A DNA stretch of 64,000 nt from Magnetospirillum fulvum (GCF_900108475.1 NZ_FNWO01000005.1:1-64000), one strand, 5' to 3'. Shown: positions 25,358-34,397, counted from the stretch's first letter. Translations and numbers: made by a program. The notes: generated by a model not told the origin, from the letters alone.

Positions 25358-27016
25358 ATGGTTCGACGACATATTGCCACACTGCCGATGCTGGCCCTGG
25401 CGACAGCGTTTCTGCTGCCGCTTGACGCCGCTGTTTGCCCGCACGCCGCCCTGGCCGCGTCGGCGTCGGGGGCGCGGTTGGGCCAGCCGAGCGACGGCGT
25501 CACCCGCTTTGTCGCCGACCTGTCCGAGAAGGTGACGTTCAAGGTTACCGCCCAAACCTTCCCGCATCAGATCGTGATCGAGGTGGCGGGACTGAACTGG
25601 CAGGGGCCGCCGGTCCTCAGCCATCCGGTCGGCGCGGTCAACGGTGTTCATGCCGGTGACAGCCGCATCGTCCTCGATCTGCGACGCCCCGCGACGCTGA
25701 AAAACAGCTTTCTGATCGCGCCGCGCGACGGACTGGGCTGGCGGCTGGTGGTCGATCTCGACGAGAACACGGCCGCCACCCCGCCAAAGTCTCCGCAGGC
25801 CGCTCCCCCCGTCGCCAAACCGGCCGTCGCGGCCGCTCTGCCCCGCCCCGCCCCGCCGCCGCCCAAGCCCGTCATGGCCGAGCCGCAGGCCGCCCCGTCC
25901 GATCCCCAGGTGCAGCACAGTCCGGGCCGGATCGTGCTGACCAGCCCCAACGCGATGCCCTCGGAGGCGGTCGCCGCCCCCGCCCCGCCGCCTCCGCCCG
26001 CGCCGCCGCCCGAAGAGCGCAAGATCGTTGCCGCCGCGGCACCGACACCTGCGCCTGCGCCTGCGCCCGCAACAGCGGCCCCCGTCCCCGTCCCGGTCGA
26101 ACGGCCCAGCCCGGTCGAGCGCCCGGCCCGCAGCGGCAATCTGCTCTCGGTCCCGATGCCGCCGCCGCCGGAACGGCCCGCGCCGCCGCCCGCGCCCAGC
26201 CGGGCCGACCCGGTCCGGGCCGAACCAGCCAAGGCAGAGGCCCCGCGTCCCGAAATCCAGCCCGCCGCGCTGTCGCCCTCGACCAGCGAGGATGCGGTGT
26301 CGCGCCCCCGCGACGGCGGGTTGCCAGTCATCGTGATCGACCCCGGCCATGGTGGCGTCGATCCCGGCGCGATCGGCGTCTCTGGCGTCTATGAAAAGCA
26401 CATCACTCTGGCGATGGCCCGCGAGTTGAAGACCGCGCTGGAGAAAAGCGGACGCTACCGCGTTCACTTGACCCGCGACCGCGACATCTTCATCCGCCTG
26501 CGCGACCGGGTGGCAATCGCCCGGCAATACAATCCCGATTTGTTCATCTCGCTCCATGCCGACGCGGTGCAGAACCCGTCGATCCGTGGCCTGTCGATCT
26601 ATACCCTGTCGCAGAACGCCTCGGATAACGAAGCCCAGGCGCTGGCGGAAAAGGAAAACAAGGCCGATCTGATCGCCGGAGTCGATCTCAGCCACGAAAC
26701 CGCCGACGTCGCCGGAATCCTGATCGACCTCGCCCAGCGCGAGACGATGAACCGCTCGGCCGGGTTCGCCTCGGAAATGGTCGATGAGGTCGGGCAGGAA
26801 TTCGACCTACTCGACAACACCCATCGCTTCGCTGGCTTTGCCGTGCTGAAAGCCCCCGATCTGCCGTCGGTGCTGGTCGAAATGGGCTACCTCTCGAACG
26901 ATTACGAGGAAAAGCAGTTGCGCCAGCCGCCCTACCGCGCCCGGCTGGCCAAGTCGATCGCCCGCGCCATCGATCGCTATTTCCCCTCGTCGCAAAAGGC
27001 GGCCCGGCGGCCGTAA
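25358..27016 (+). CDS. amiC: N-acetylmuramoyl-L-alanine amidase (AmiC type)
   Basis: A periplasmic cell-wall hydrolase that separates daughter cells. The 552-residue product has a signal peptide (about 1-35), an AMIN targeting domain (about 42-135) and a long Pro/Ala-rich linker (about 140-320). The Amidase_3 zinc domain (about 325-545) has VIDPGHGGVDPGAIG (first His), EKHITLAMAREL (Glu), FISLHADA (second His) and the catalytic Glu in VLVEMGYLSN. The Pro-rich linker is unusually long. It ends 155 bases before nifE with a NifA site directly downstream. Confidence 0.93.
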   Translation: MVRRHIATLPMLALATAFLLPLDAAVCPHAALAASASGARLGQPSDGVTRFVADLSEKVTFKVTAQTFPHQIVIEVAGLNWQGPPVLSHPVGAVNGVHAGDSRIVLDLRRPATLKNSFLIAPRDGLGWRLVVDLDENTAATPPKSPQAAPPVAKPAVAAALPRPAPPPPKPVMAEPQAAPSDPQVQHSPGRIVLTSPNAMPSEAVAAPAPPPPPAPPPEERKIVAAAAPTPAPAPAPATAAPVPVPVERPSPVERPARSGNLLSVPMPPPPERPAPPPAPSRADPVRAEPAKAEAPRPEIQPAALSPSTSEDAVSRPRDGGLPVIVIDPGHGGVDPGAIGVSGVYEKHITLAMARELKTALEKSGRYRVHLTRDRDIFIRLRDRVAIARQYNPDLFISLHADAVQNPSIRGLSIYTLSQNASDNEAQALAEKENKADLIAGVDLSHETADVAGILIDLAQRETMNRSAGFASEMVDEVGQEFDLLDNTHRFAGFAVLKAPDLPSVLVEMGYLSNDYEEKQLRQPPYRARLAKSIARAIDRYFPSSQKAARRP

Positions 27017-27054
27017 CCTCCCCCGTTTCCGTGCCTCATTTTCCGACAATCGCC

Positions 27055-27070
27055 TGTCGCAGACACGACA
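27055..27070 (+). promoter_or_regulatory. NifA upstream activator sequence for nifE
   Basis: A perfect TGT-N10-ACA palindrome, the consensus NifA-binding site. Its centre lies about 85 bases upstream of the start point expected from the -24/-12 promoter, within the usual range. Confidence 0.85.
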
Positions 27071-27120
27071 TTGTCGCGCCATTGGTGCGGAGTCGCTAGC
27101 ATTTCCGCCATTCCCGCACT

Positions 27121-27136
27121 TGGCGCGGGGCTTGCA
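27121..27136 (+). promoter_or_regulatory. Sigma-54 (-24/-12) promoter of the nifE operon
   Basis: TGGCGCGGGGCTTGCA matches TGGCAC-N5-TTGCA, with the invariant GG (27122-27123) and GC (27134-27135) ten bases apart. The expected start point near 27147 leaves a 25-base leader to nifE. Confidence 0.9.
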
Positions 27137-27171
27137 TCAACAGGTCCGTACCCAACGGGAGGCCTGCCCAG

Positions 27172-28554
27172 ATGCTCAAGCGAAAAATCCAGGAGCTGAT
27201 GACCGAACCGGGCTGCGCCGTCAACACGGCGAAGTCGGCGGGCGAGCGCAAGAAGGGATGCGGCAAGAAGCTGGTGCCGGGTGCCGCCGCCGGTGGCTGC
27301 GCCTTCGACGGGGCCAAGATCGCGTTGCAGCCGATCACCGATGTCGTTCATCTGGTCCACGGCCCGATCGCCTGCGAAGGCAATTCGTGGGACAGCCGCA
27401 ACGCTTGGAGCACCGGACCGACGCTGTATCGGCTGGGCTTCACCACCGACATGAACAATCTCGACATCATCCATGGTGGCGAGAAGAAGCTGTACAAGGC
27501 GATCCGCCGGGCGATTGCCCGCCACTCCCCCCCTGCCGTGTTCGTCTATCAAACCTGCGTCGGCGCCCTGATCGGCGACGATGTCGAGGCGGTGTGCAAG
27601 GCCGCGACCGAGCGGATGGGCGTTCCGGTGATCCCGATCAATGCCCCGGGCTTCGTCGGCTCGAAGAATCTGGGCAACCGCCTGGGCGGCGAAGCGCTGT
27701 TCGACCACGTCATCGGCACGATCGAGCCCGACGATGTCGGCCCCACCGACATCAACATCCTGGGCGAATACAATGTCTGCGGCGAGTTGGACCAGTTCCG
27801 CCCGTTGCTGGCCCGGCTGGGCATCCGGCTGCGCGCCTCGATCACCGGCGATGCCCGCTTCGCCGACGTCGCCGCCTGTCACACCGCCCGCGTCAACATG
27901 GTGCTCTGTAGCCAGGCGCTGGTGACGCTGGCGCGCAAGATGAAGGAAACTTACGGCATCCCCTATTTCGAGGGATCGTTCTACGGCATCTCGGACACCT
28001 CGGACGCGCTGCGCGCCATCGCCGGATTGCTGGTCGAACGCGGCGCCGACCCCACCTTGATCGAGCGGACCGAAGCCCTGATCGCCGAGCAGGAAGCGTT
28101 GGCCTGGGCGCGGATTGAACCGTTCAAGGCCCGGCTGAAGGGCAAGCGGGTGCTGCTCTATACCGGCGGCGTCAAAAGCTGGTCGGTGATCCAGGCCTTG
28201 CAGGAAGTGGGGATGGAGGTGGTCGGCTCGTCGGTCCGCAAGGCCACTCCGTCCGACCGCGAAAAGGCGCTGGCCCGCCTGGGCGGCGACGAGGAAAAGC
28301 TGGCCGACGCGATCCCACCCCGCGAAATGTACAAGATGTTCACCGAGGGTCGCGCCGACATGATGCTGTCGGGCGGACGCTCGCAATTCATCGCCCTTAA
28401 GGCGCGGACACCCTGGATCGACATCAACCAGGAACGTCATCACGGCTATGCCGCCTATGACGGCATGGTCGCCCTGGTCCGCCAGATCGACCTGTCGATC
28501 AACAACCCAATCTGGAATTTGGTCCGGGCCCCCGCGCCCTGGGACCCGCAATAG
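27172..28554 (+). CDS. nifE: Nitrogenase FeMo-cofactor biosynthesis protein NifE
   Basis: NifE with NifN forms the E2N2 scaffold on which the NifB cofactor precursor is converted to FeMo cofactor. The 460-residue product has the NifE N terminus (LKRKIQELMTEPGC), the Cys segments GGCAFDGAKIAL and HGPIACEGNSWDSR, TTDMNNLDIIHGGEKKLYKA, FVYQTCVGALIGDDVE, and the C-terminal FIALKARTPWIDINQERHHG. GGGAGG precedes ATG 27172. It is the first gene of the nifEN-nifX-DUF269-fdxB-nifQ block and is followed 12 bases later by nifN. Confidence 0.97.
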   Translation: MLKRKIQELMTEPGCAVNTAKSAGERKKGCGKKLVPGAAAGGCAFDGAKIALQPITDVVHLVHGPIACEGNSWDSRNAWSTGPTLYRLGFTTDMNNLDIIHGGEKKLYKAIRRAIARHSPPAVFVYQTCVGALIGDDVEAVCKAATERMGVPVIPINAPGFVGSKNLGNRLGGEALFDHVIGTIEPDDVGPTDINILGEYNVCGELDQFRPLLARLGIRLRASITGDARFADVAACHTARVNMVLCSQALVTLARKMKETYGIPYFEGSFYGISDTSDALRAIAGLLVERGADPTLIERTEALIAEQEALAWARIEPFKARLKGKRVLLYTGGVKSWSVIQALQEVGMEVVGSSVRKATPSDREKALARLGGDEEKLADAIPPREMYKMFTEGRADMMLSGGRSQFIALKARTPWIDINQERHHGYAAYDGMVALVRQIDLSINNPIWNLVRAPAPWDPQ

Positions 28555-28566
28555 GAGGCGGCCGCG

Positions 28567-29925
28567 ATGGCTCTGATCGTTGATCACAACAAGCCCTTGT
28601 CCACCTGCCCGCTGAAGGTCAGCGCGCCGTTGGGTGCCGCCCTAGCCTTCATGGGGATGAAGGGCTGCCTGCCGATGTTCCACGGCAGCCAAGGCTGCAC
28701 CGCCTTCGCCCTGGTGATGATGGTCCGCCATTTCCGCGAGGCGATCCCGCTCCAGACCACCGCGATGAACGAGATCAGCACCATCCTGGGCGGGATGGAT
28801 CAGGTCGAAGAAGGGCTGCTCAACATCGCCAACCGCGCCAAGCCCGAGATCATCGGCCTGATCTCGACCGCCCTGACCGAGACGCGGGGCGAGGACATGT
28901 CGGGCGAATTGAAGCAGATTCGCGCCCGCAACAAGGAACTGAACGACATCGCCGTCGTCGATGTCAGCGCCCCCGATTTCGCTGGCTCGCTGGAAACCGG
29001 CTGGGGCAAGGCGGTCGCGGCGATCATCCGCGCCCTGGCGGTTCCGACGGGGGGCTTGGCCAAGCTGCATCAGGTCAATCTGCTCCCCGGCTGTCACATG
29101 ACCCCCGGCGACATCGAAGCGGTGAAGGACATCATCGCCGATTTCGGCCTCGACGTGATCGTGCTGCCCGATCTGTCGGACTCGCTCGACGGTCATGTCG
29201 CCGACGCCTATGTCCCCACCACGCTGGGGGGAACCCCGGTGTCCCAGGTGCGCGAGATGGGGCGCTCGAAGCTGACGATCGCGATCGGCGAGCACATGCG
29301 GGTGTCGGCCCGGACCCTTCAGGAGAAGACCGGGGTGCCGTTCGTGCTGCTTGACCGCATCACCGGACTGGAAGCGGTCGATCGTCTGATGGTCAGCCTG
29401 TCGACGGTGGCCGAGGTGCCGGTTCCGGCCCGCCAGCGCCGCGCCCGATCGCAACTGGTCGATGCGATGCTGGATGGACATTTCTATTTCGGCGGCCGCT
29501 CGATCGCGATCGCCGCCGAACCGGCGCTGCTGTGGAGCATGGGCAAGTTGGTGACCGACATGGGGGCGACGATCGCCGCCGCCGTCACCACCCAGGCGGT
29601 GCCGCTGTTGGGCGAGCTTGCCGCCGAGCGGGTCATCGTCGGCGATTTCGAGGATCTGGAGGACCAGATTCTCGAAGCGGGCGGCTGCGACCTGATCATC
29701 GCCAATTCCAACGGACGGCAGGCGGCGTCGCGGCTATCGACACCGCTGTACCGCGCCGGATTCCCGGTGTTCGACCGGTTGGGCCCCGCCCACGAAGTCA
29801 ACGCGGGCTATCGCGGCACCCGGGATCTCATCACCCGGTTGGGCAACATCCTGATGGAGTGCCCCAACCACGGCCCTATCTCCGCGGAGCACATCCATGG
29901 CCACACGGCGGCTGCGGCTGGTTGA
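28567..29925 (+). CDS. nifN: Nitrogenase FeMo-cofactor biosynthesis protein NifN
   Basis: The partner of NifE in the E2N2 scaffold. The 452-residue product has NKPLSTCPLKVSAPLGAALA, CLPMFHGSQGCTAFALVMMV, MNEISTILGGMDQVEEGL, ALTETRGEDM and LLPGCHMTPGDIEAVKDI, all NifN-type. The His and Cys ligands of the P-cluster-like cluster are present in the N-terminal third. It is not fused to nifX or nifB. GGAGGCGGCCGCG precedes ATG 28567. nifX follows after 52 bases. Confidence 0.97.
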   Translation: MALIVDHNKPLSTCPLKVSAPLGAALAFMGMKGCLPMFHGSQGCTAFALVMMVRHFREAIPLQTTAMNEISTILGGMDQVEEGLLNIANRAKPEIIGLISTALTETRGEDMSGELKQIRARNKELNDIAVVDVSAPDFAGSLETGWGKAVAAIIRALAVPTGGLAKLHQVNLLPGCHMTPGDIEAVKDIIADFGLDVIVLPDLSDSLDGHVADAYVPTTLGGTPVSQVREMGRSKLTIAIGEHMRVSARTLQEKTGVPFVLLDRITGLEAVDRLMVSLSTVAEVPVPARQRRARSQLVDAMLDGHFYFGGRSIAIAAEPALLWSMGKLVTDMGATIAAAVTTQAVPLLGELAAERVIVGDFEDLEDQILEAGGCDLIIANSNGRQAASRLSTPLYRAGFPVFDRLGPAHEVNAGYRGTRDLITRLGNILMECPNHGPISAEHIHGHTAAAAG

Positions 29926-29977
29926 CCCGGCCGACTCCCTGTCCGGTGACGGGCCGAGACGAACTAAAGGAGGTCAC

Positions 29978-30397
29978 ATGAGAATCGCCATCGCCACCCA
30001 GGATCGCCAGCGGGTGGACGCCCACTTCGCCAGCGCCCGCACCTTCCTGTTCTACGATGTCGGCCCCGACGAACACACCTTCGTCGAGGCGGTGCAGTTC
30101 GATCTGGTCAGTTCCGAGGACGGCGCCCATCCCGAAGACGGCGAGGACCGGCTGGGAGCGAAGATTTCGGCGCTGAACGGCTCGGCTCTGCTGTTCTGCC
30201 GCGCCATCGGCGGCCCGGCGGCGGCCCGCGTCGTCCGCGCCAACGTCCATCCGATCAAGCTGCCCGAAGACGAGCCGATCCCCCAGGTGATCGAGCGGGT
30301 CCGCACCATGCTGAAGGGCAACCCGCCGCCGTGGCTGCGCAAGCTGCTGAAGGATCCCGAGGAAGGGGCCGAGCGTTTCGTCGATGACGAAGATTAA
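29978..30397 (+). CDS. nifX: Nitrogenase cofactor carrier NifX
   Basis: NifX binds NifB cofactor and the VK cluster and shuttles them between NifB, NifEN and the nitrogenase. The 139-residue product opens MRIAIATQDRQRVDAHFASA, the NifX/NafY/NifB C-terminal fold, and has a C-terminal extension (PPWLRKLLKDPEEG) typical of nif-cluster NifX. ATG 29978 was chosen because of the near-perfect AAAGGAGGTCAC before it; an upstream in-frame ATG lies inside nifN. Confidence 0.93.
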   Translation: MRIAIATQDRQRVDAHFASARTFLFYDVGPDEHTFVEAVQFDLVSSEDGAHPEDGEDRLGAKISALNGSALLFCRAIGGPAAARVVRANVHPIKLPEDEPIPQVIERVRTMLKGNPPPWLRKLLKDPEEGAERFVDDED

Positions 30398-30416
30398 CCC
30401 AAGAAGAGAGTGACCC

Positions 30417-30866
30417 ATGGCCGAGCCCGCTTACACCGACCCGTTCCTCAAATCGCTGTTGATGTTGATCCGCGCCCATGACGGCAGCGGGGCCTGGGAG
30501 ACGATGCCGGACGAGGCGATTCTCGCCCCCTTTATCGTCACCAAGGAACAGCGCCGCGAAATCCCGATGATCGGCGATCCCGATCCCGACATTTTGTGGC
30601 GGGTCGAGCTTTATTACGCTGCGATCGGGTTGGCGATCGAACAGCGCAGCGGCCACAGTGCCGCCCCGATCATGAAGATTCACCACGAAGGCTGGGGGCG
30701 GATGCTGCTGACCGCCGGACGGCTGGTGGTGGTCAATTCCTACCTGCGCGATCTGCACCGCTTCGGCTTTGACTCGGTCGAGGCGATGTCGGCCAAGGCC
30801 GCCAAGATCATCGACGACGCGGTGGCGGTGATCGAACGCTTCCCCGATGTCGCCAGCGCGACCTGA
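30417..30866 (+). CDS. NifX-associated nitrogen fixation protein (DUF269)
   Basis: This 149-residue DUF269 protein always accompanies nifX in diazotrophs; its biochemical role is unsettled. Family features are DPFLKSLLMLIRAHDGSGAW near the start, IGDPDPDILWRVELYYAAIG, GHSAAPIMKIHHEGWGRM, and [30 protein letters not shown] precedes ATG 30417. It lies 19 bases after nifX, clearly in the same operon. Confidence 0.95.
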   Translation: MAEPAYTDPFLKSLLMLIRAHDGSGAWETMPDEAILAPFIVTKEQRREIPMIGDPDPDILWRVELYYAAIGLAIEQRSGHSAAPIMKIHHEGWGRMLLTAGRLVVVNSYLRDLHRFGFDSVEAMSAKAAKIIDDAVAVIERFPDVASAT

Positions 30867-30909
30867 AATCCCCCCAATCTCTAGACTCAGAAAACAAGGA
30901 GAGGTTCCT

Positions 30910-31209
30910 ATGTCGTTCCGCCAGTTTTCCAGCCGCGACGGCTCGCCCTGGATTCCGAAATACCTGACCGAGATCAGCACCGACCTGTGCATCGGCTGCG
31001 GCCGCTGTTTCAAGGTCTGTTCCCACGCCGTGATGAAGCTGATGGGCGTCAACGAGGACGGCGACATGTGCGACCCGTTCGACGACGATGACGGCGAAGT
31101 CGTCCGCAAGGTGATGACGCTGGAACAGGCCGGCAAGTGCGTCGGCTGTGGATCGTGCGAGCAGGTCTGTGGCACCAAGGCTCAGAAGCACGAACCGCTT
31201 CCGGCCTGA
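30910..31209 (+). CDS. fdxB: Nif-specific 2x[4Fe-4S] ferredoxin III
   Basis: The 99-residue ferredoxin has two C-x2-C-x2-C-x3-C motifs: CIGCGRCFKVC and CVGCGSCEQVC, separated by an acidic insert (VNEDGDMCDPFDDDDGE). This is the FdxB/ferredoxin III pattern seen in nif clusters, where it supplies electrons for cofactor assembly. The start ATG 30910 follows AAGGAGAGGTTCCT. A longer frame exists but the family begins at MSFRQF. An additional Cys lies in the acidic insert. Confidence 0.95.
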   Translation: MSFRQFSSRDGSPWIPKYLTEISTDLCIGCGRCFKVCSHAVMKLMGVNEDGDMCDPFDDDDGEVVRKVMTLEQAGKCVGCGSCEQVCGTKAQKHEPLPA

Positions 31210-31292
31210 CGCCGACCTGGGGGCCGGGAGGTGGAAGAGACCTCTCTTCCGCGCTCCCTGCCACGGGCGGATTTTTTGGTGGGAGAAAACGG

Positions 31293-31886
31293 ATGGCCGA
31301 TACCCTGTATGCCCGGTTGATGGATGGGCCGGGGGGCGGCGATCCGTTTGACCGCCACCTGTTCGCGTGTGCGATCCGCACCGTATTGAGCGACGGCTCG
31401 GCTCCGCTGGCGCGGGGATTGGGCTTGTCGTCGGAATCGCTGGCGGCGCTGATCGGCCGCCATTTCCCCGACGCCCCCGGCCTGCTGGCCGGTTTGTCGG
31501 TTGAAATCCACGACGATCTGCCGCTGTCGCCCGAAGAGCCCGATCTGCGCGCCCTGATCCTGGAAAACCGCCGGGGCGCGCTGGTCGAAGAGGAATGGCT
31601 GGCCCATATCCTCGCCCGCCGCTCGCTGGGGGCCAACCATCTGTGGCAGGATCTCGGCCTGACCGGACGCGCCGACCTGTCGGCGTTGATGCGGCGCCAC
31701 TTCCCCGCTTTGGCCGACCTCAACAGCCGCGACATGAAGTGGAAGAAGTTCCTCTATCGCGAGCTGTGCCAGCGCGAGGGGATCATGATCTGCAAATCGC
31801 CCAATTGCGATGTCTGCGTCGATTACAGCCTCTGCTTCGGAGCCGAGGAGGGACGCCCGCTGGCGGACGGAACCGCCCTGTCGTAA
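31293..31886 (+). CDS. nifQ: Molybdenum donor protein NifQ
   Basis: NifQ carries a Mo-Fe-S cluster and delivers molybdenum to NifEN. The 197-residue product has the diagnostic C-terminal C-x4-C-x2-C-x5-C (CKSPNCDVCVDYSLC) and, before it, MRRHFPALADLNSRDMKWKKF followed by FLYRELCQREG. ATG 31293 follows GGGAGAAAACGG. The stop codon lies inside the NifA site of the next operon. Confidence 0.93.
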   Translation: MADTLYARLMDGPGGGDPFDRHLFACAIRTVLSDGSAPLARGLGLSSESLAALIGRHFPDAPGLLAGLSVEIHDDLPLSPEEPDLRALILENRRGALVEEEWLAHILARRSLGANHLWQDLGLTGRADLSALMRRHFPALADLNSRDMKWKKFLYRELCQREGIMICKSPNCDVCVDYSLCFGAEEGRPLADGTALS

Positions 31887-31894
31887 ACGCGACA
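31879..31894 (+). promoter_or_regulatory. NifA upstream activator sequence overlapping the nifQ stop
   Basis: A second perfect TGT-N10-ACA site. It includes the TAA stop of nifQ (31884-31886) and lies about 109 bases upstream of the predicted start point of the next promoter. Confidence 0.85.
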
Positions 31895-31968
31895 GGATGG
31901 TCGCAACACGTAGCATCCCGGCCAGACCTTCCGCCGTAAAATTCCAGTCTTTCCGCCCTTTTAAATAT

Positions 31969-31984
31969 TGGCACACGCCTTGCT
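31969..31984 (+). promoter_or_regulatory. Sigma-54 (-24/-12) promoter of the iscA-nifV-nifW block
   Basis: TGGCACACGCCTTGCT matches the consensus almost perfectly, with GG (31970-31971) and GC (31982-31983) ten bases apart. The expected start is near 31995. Confidence 0.92.
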
Positions 31985-32029
31985 TATTCCTCCGTCATGG
32001 GGCTTTCCCAGCCTGAGGAGGAGACCGTC

Positions 32030-32356
32030 ATGTTGAGCCTGACCGACAAGGCCGTCGAGGTGATCCGCGAGGTTTGCCAGGGCGAGTATACCGGACTGCG
32101 GATTCTGGTCCGTAAGGGGTGTTCGGGACTGACCTACAGCATGGGGCTGGAGGAACAGGCCGCCGAAGACGACGAAGTGATCGATGTCGAGGACGTCAAA
32201 GTGTTCGTCGATCCCGGCTCGGCGATGTGGCTGGTTGGCGCGACGATGGATTACGTCGCCGAATCCGCGATGGGCTCGGGCTTCGTCTTCGACAATCCCA
32301 ACGCGGTACCGCCACCGCCGCCCGGCTGCTCCTGCTCTTCTGGCACCTGCGGCTGA
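32030..32356 (+). CDS. Nif-associated A-type iron-sulfur carrier (IscA/HesB family)
   Basis: This 108-residue HesB/IscA-like carrier has Cys in VRKGCSGLTYSMGLE and a C-terminal Cys cluster (GCSCSSGTCG) after a run of five Pro. It probably passes Fe-S clusters to nitrogenase proteins. Members of this group are called IscA-nif, IscN or NifIscA. ATG 32030 follows GAGGAGGAGACCGTC and begins the conserved LSLTDKAVEVIRE; an upstream in-frame ATG at 31997 has no ribosome site and would start only a couple of bases after the predicted transcription start. Confidence 0.9.
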   Translation: MLSLTDKAVEVIREVCQGEYTGLRILVRKGCSGLTYSMGLEEQAAEDDEVIDVEDVKVFVDPGSAMWLVGATMDYVAESAMGSGFVFDNPNAVPPPPPGCSCSSGTCG

Positions 32357-32366
32357 GGGCCCGGCG

Positions 32367-33512
32367 ATGTCGGCGCGCCCCTCCATCGTCGTAAACGACA
32401 CCACGCTGCGCGACGGCGAGCAAACCGCCGGCGTCGCCTTCCGTCTGTCCGAGAAGCTGGCGATCGCCCGCGCCCTCGACGCCGCCGGAATCCCCGAAAT
32501 CGAGGCTGGCATTCCGATGATGGGCGAGGACGAACAGGCCGGTCTCCGCGCCGTCGCCGCGCTGGGGCTGAAAGCCCGGCTGATCGCCTGGTGCCGGATG
32601 CGCGAAGACGATCTCGCCGCCGCGGCAAAGTGCGGTCTGTCGATCGTCAATCTGTCGATCCCGGTGTCCGATCTGCAATTGTCGGCCAAGTTGGGGCGTG
32701 ACCGCGCCTGGGCGCTGGACCATATCGACTACTCGGTGCGCCGGGCCTGCGCGATGGGGTTCGAGGTGCTGGTCGGCGGCGAGGATTCGTCGCGGGCCGA
32801 TCCCGGCTTCCTGATCCAGGTGGTCCAGACTTGCGAGGCCGCCGGAGCCCGGCGCTTCCGCTTCGCCGACACGATGGGGATCATGGAACCGTTCGGCGTT
32901 TACGAGCGCTTCACCGCGCTCCGCGCCGCGACCGGGATCGAGCTTGAGATTCACGCCCACGACGATCTGGGGCTGGCCACCGCCAACTCGCTCGCGGCGG
33001 TCAAGGGCGGCGCAACCCATGTCAGCACCACCGTCAACGGATTGGGCGAACGGGCTGGCAATGCGCCGCTGGAAGAGGTCGTCATCGCCCTCGACCACCT
33101 CTACGGGCTGGCCACCGGAATCGACAAACGCTCGCTCGGACCGGTGTCGCAATTGGTCGCAATCGCCTCGGGACGCCCGGTCCCGGCCAACAAAAGCATC
33201 GTCGGCGACGCCGTCTTCACCCACGAATCCGGCATCCATGTCAGCGGCCTGCTGCGCGACCGCCGCACCTATCAGGCGCTCGACCCGCACGAACTCGGCC
33301 GCGACCACCGGCTGGTGCTGGGCAAGCATTCCGGCCTGACCTCGGTGCTGCACGCCTGCCACGAAGCCGGTCTGGAAATCGACACCCCCGGCGCACGGCG
33401 GATGCTGGCCCAGGTGCGCCGCCATGCCGACCGCACCAAGACCATTCCCACCCTCGACGACCTGAGGCGCTTTCACCGCGATGCGGTCAGTGCCTCGGTC
33501 GCCCCGATCTAA
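32367..33512 (+). CDS. nifV: Homocitrate synthase
   Basis: NifV condenses acetyl-CoA and 2-oxoglutarate to homocitrate, the organic ligand of FeMo cofactor. The 381-residue product has the metal and substrate motif [41 protein letters not shown], the HxH metal site [34 protein letters not shown] and TLDDL near the end. It lies 10 bases after the A-type carrier gene; the ribosome site is weak (GAGGGCCC), suggesting coupled translation. Confidence 0.95.
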   Translation: MSARPSIVVNDTTLRDGEQTAGVAFRLSEKLAIARALDAAGIPEIEAGIPMMGEDEQAGLRAVAALGLKARLIAWCRMREDDLAAAAKCGLSIVNLSIPVSDLQLSAKLGRDRAWALDHIDYSVRRACAMGFEVLVGGEDSSRADPGFLIQVVQTCEAAGARRFRFADTMGIMEPFGVYERFTALRAATGIELEIHAHDDLGLATANSLAAVKGGATHVSTTVNGLGERAGNAPLEEVVIALDHLYGLATGIDKRSLGPVSQLVAIASGRPVPANKSIVGDAVFTHESGIHVSGLLRDRRTYQALDPHELGRDHRLVLGKHSGLTSVLHACHEAGLEIDTPGARRMLAQVRRHADRTKTIPTLDDLRRFHRDAVSASVAPI

Positions 33513-33528
33513 AAGGAGCCTGAAAGCG

Positions 33529-33834
33529 ATGATTCTCGAAACCCTGGCCAAGCTGTCCAGTGCCGAGCAGTTCTTCGACACGTTGGGCGTCCCCTACGAC
33601 CCTCGGGTGATCGGCAACAGCCGCCTCCACATCCTGAAGCGGTTCCGCGATCTGATCCGCACCACCGATATCGAGGGCCTCAACGACGACGAGACCACCG
33701 CCGTCTGTCGCGCCGCGCTGATCCAGGCCCACGACGATTTCGCCGAAGGGCGCGGCCCCAAGACGTTCAAGGTGTTCCGCGACGCCCATCCCGGCTTCGT
33801 GCCGCTGGGCGAAATCCGTCGGGTCGCGGTGTAG
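33529..33834 (+). CDS. nifW: Nitrogenase-stabilising/protective protein NifW
   Basis: The 101-residue NifW protects MoFe protein from oxygen damage. Recognisable features are LAKLSSAEQFFDTLGVPYDP near the start, HILKRFRDLI, and the C-terminal KTFKVFRDAHPGFVPL. AAAAGGAGCC precedes ATG 33529. It is the last nif gene of the window; convergent folA begins the next transcription unit. Confidence 0.93.
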   Translation: MILETLAKLSSAEQFFDTLGVPYDPRVIGNSRLHILKRFRDLIRTTDIEGLNDDETTAVCRAALIQAHDDFAEGRGPKTFKVFRDAHPGFVPLGEIRRVAV

Positions 33835-33864
33835 AATGTGTCGGTACGCTTTTGTGGCTCGTCA

Positions 33865-33885
33865 CCCCCGGGCTTGACCCGGGGG
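33865..33885. repeat. Palindromic REP-like element
   Basis: CCCCCGGG CTTGA CCCGGGGG forms an 8-bp stem with 5-nt loop between convergent nifW and folA. The CCCGGGCTTGACCCGGG core is a widespread alphaproteobacterial intergenic palindrome. There is no T tract, but it may end both transcripts. Confidence 0.7.
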
Positions 33886-33899
33886 ACGATGGCCGGGTC

Positions 33900-34397
33900 T
33901 TAACGCCCGGCTCTCCGCTCCAGCACGACGAAGGCGTAGGCGGGATCGCCGTCATGCGCCTCGCGGGCGACCTCGACCCACCCGGCGCGGTCGAAGGCGG
34001 GAAAGACGGTGTCTCCCGCGTAATCGCGGGCGATTTCGGTCAGGTAGATCCGCCCGACCCGGGGCAACGCCTCGGCGAAGATCAGCGCCCCGCCGATCAC
34101 CATCGCCTCGACCCCGGGTGCCTGCGCCTCGGCCAGGGCCAAGGCGTGGTCGAGCGAGTCCGCCACCACCGCGCCCTCGGCGCTCCAGCCCGGTTGACGG
34201 GTCAGCACGATATTCAGCCGCCCCGGCAGCGGACGCCCAAGCGAGTCCCAGGTGCGCCGCCCCATGATCACCGGCTTACCCAGCGTCGTCCGCTTGAACC
34301 AGCGCAGATCCTCGGGGATATGCCAGGGCAGTTGGTTGTCGCGACCGATGATACCATTGGCGGCCATCGCGACGATCAGCGAGGGCGCGGCGCTCAT
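33900..34397 (-). CDS. folA: Dihydrofolate reductase
   Basis: Reduces dihydrofolate to tetrahydrofolate with NADPH. The 165-residue product has [32 protein letters not shown] (substrate site, split here by the expected N-terminal strand), [35 protein letters not shown]-type motif [11 protein letters not shown] and IYLTEI. ATG 34397 forms an ATGA overlap with the thyA stop, which sets the start. thyA and folA together close the thymidylate cycle. Confidence 0.95.
   Translation of the reverse strand: MSAAPSLIVAMAANGIIGRDNQLPWHIPEDLRWFKRTTLGKPVIMGRRTWDSLGRPLPGRLNIVLTRQPGWSAEGAVVADSLDHALALAEAQAPGVEAMVIGGALIFAEALPRVGRIYLTEIARDYAGDTVFPAFDRAGWVEVAREAHDGDPAYAFVVLERRAGR

Noticed and set aside
33840-33899. 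Extra small gene after nifW
   Set aside because: The short frame is formed by the palindromic REP-like element; composition and length do not support a gene.
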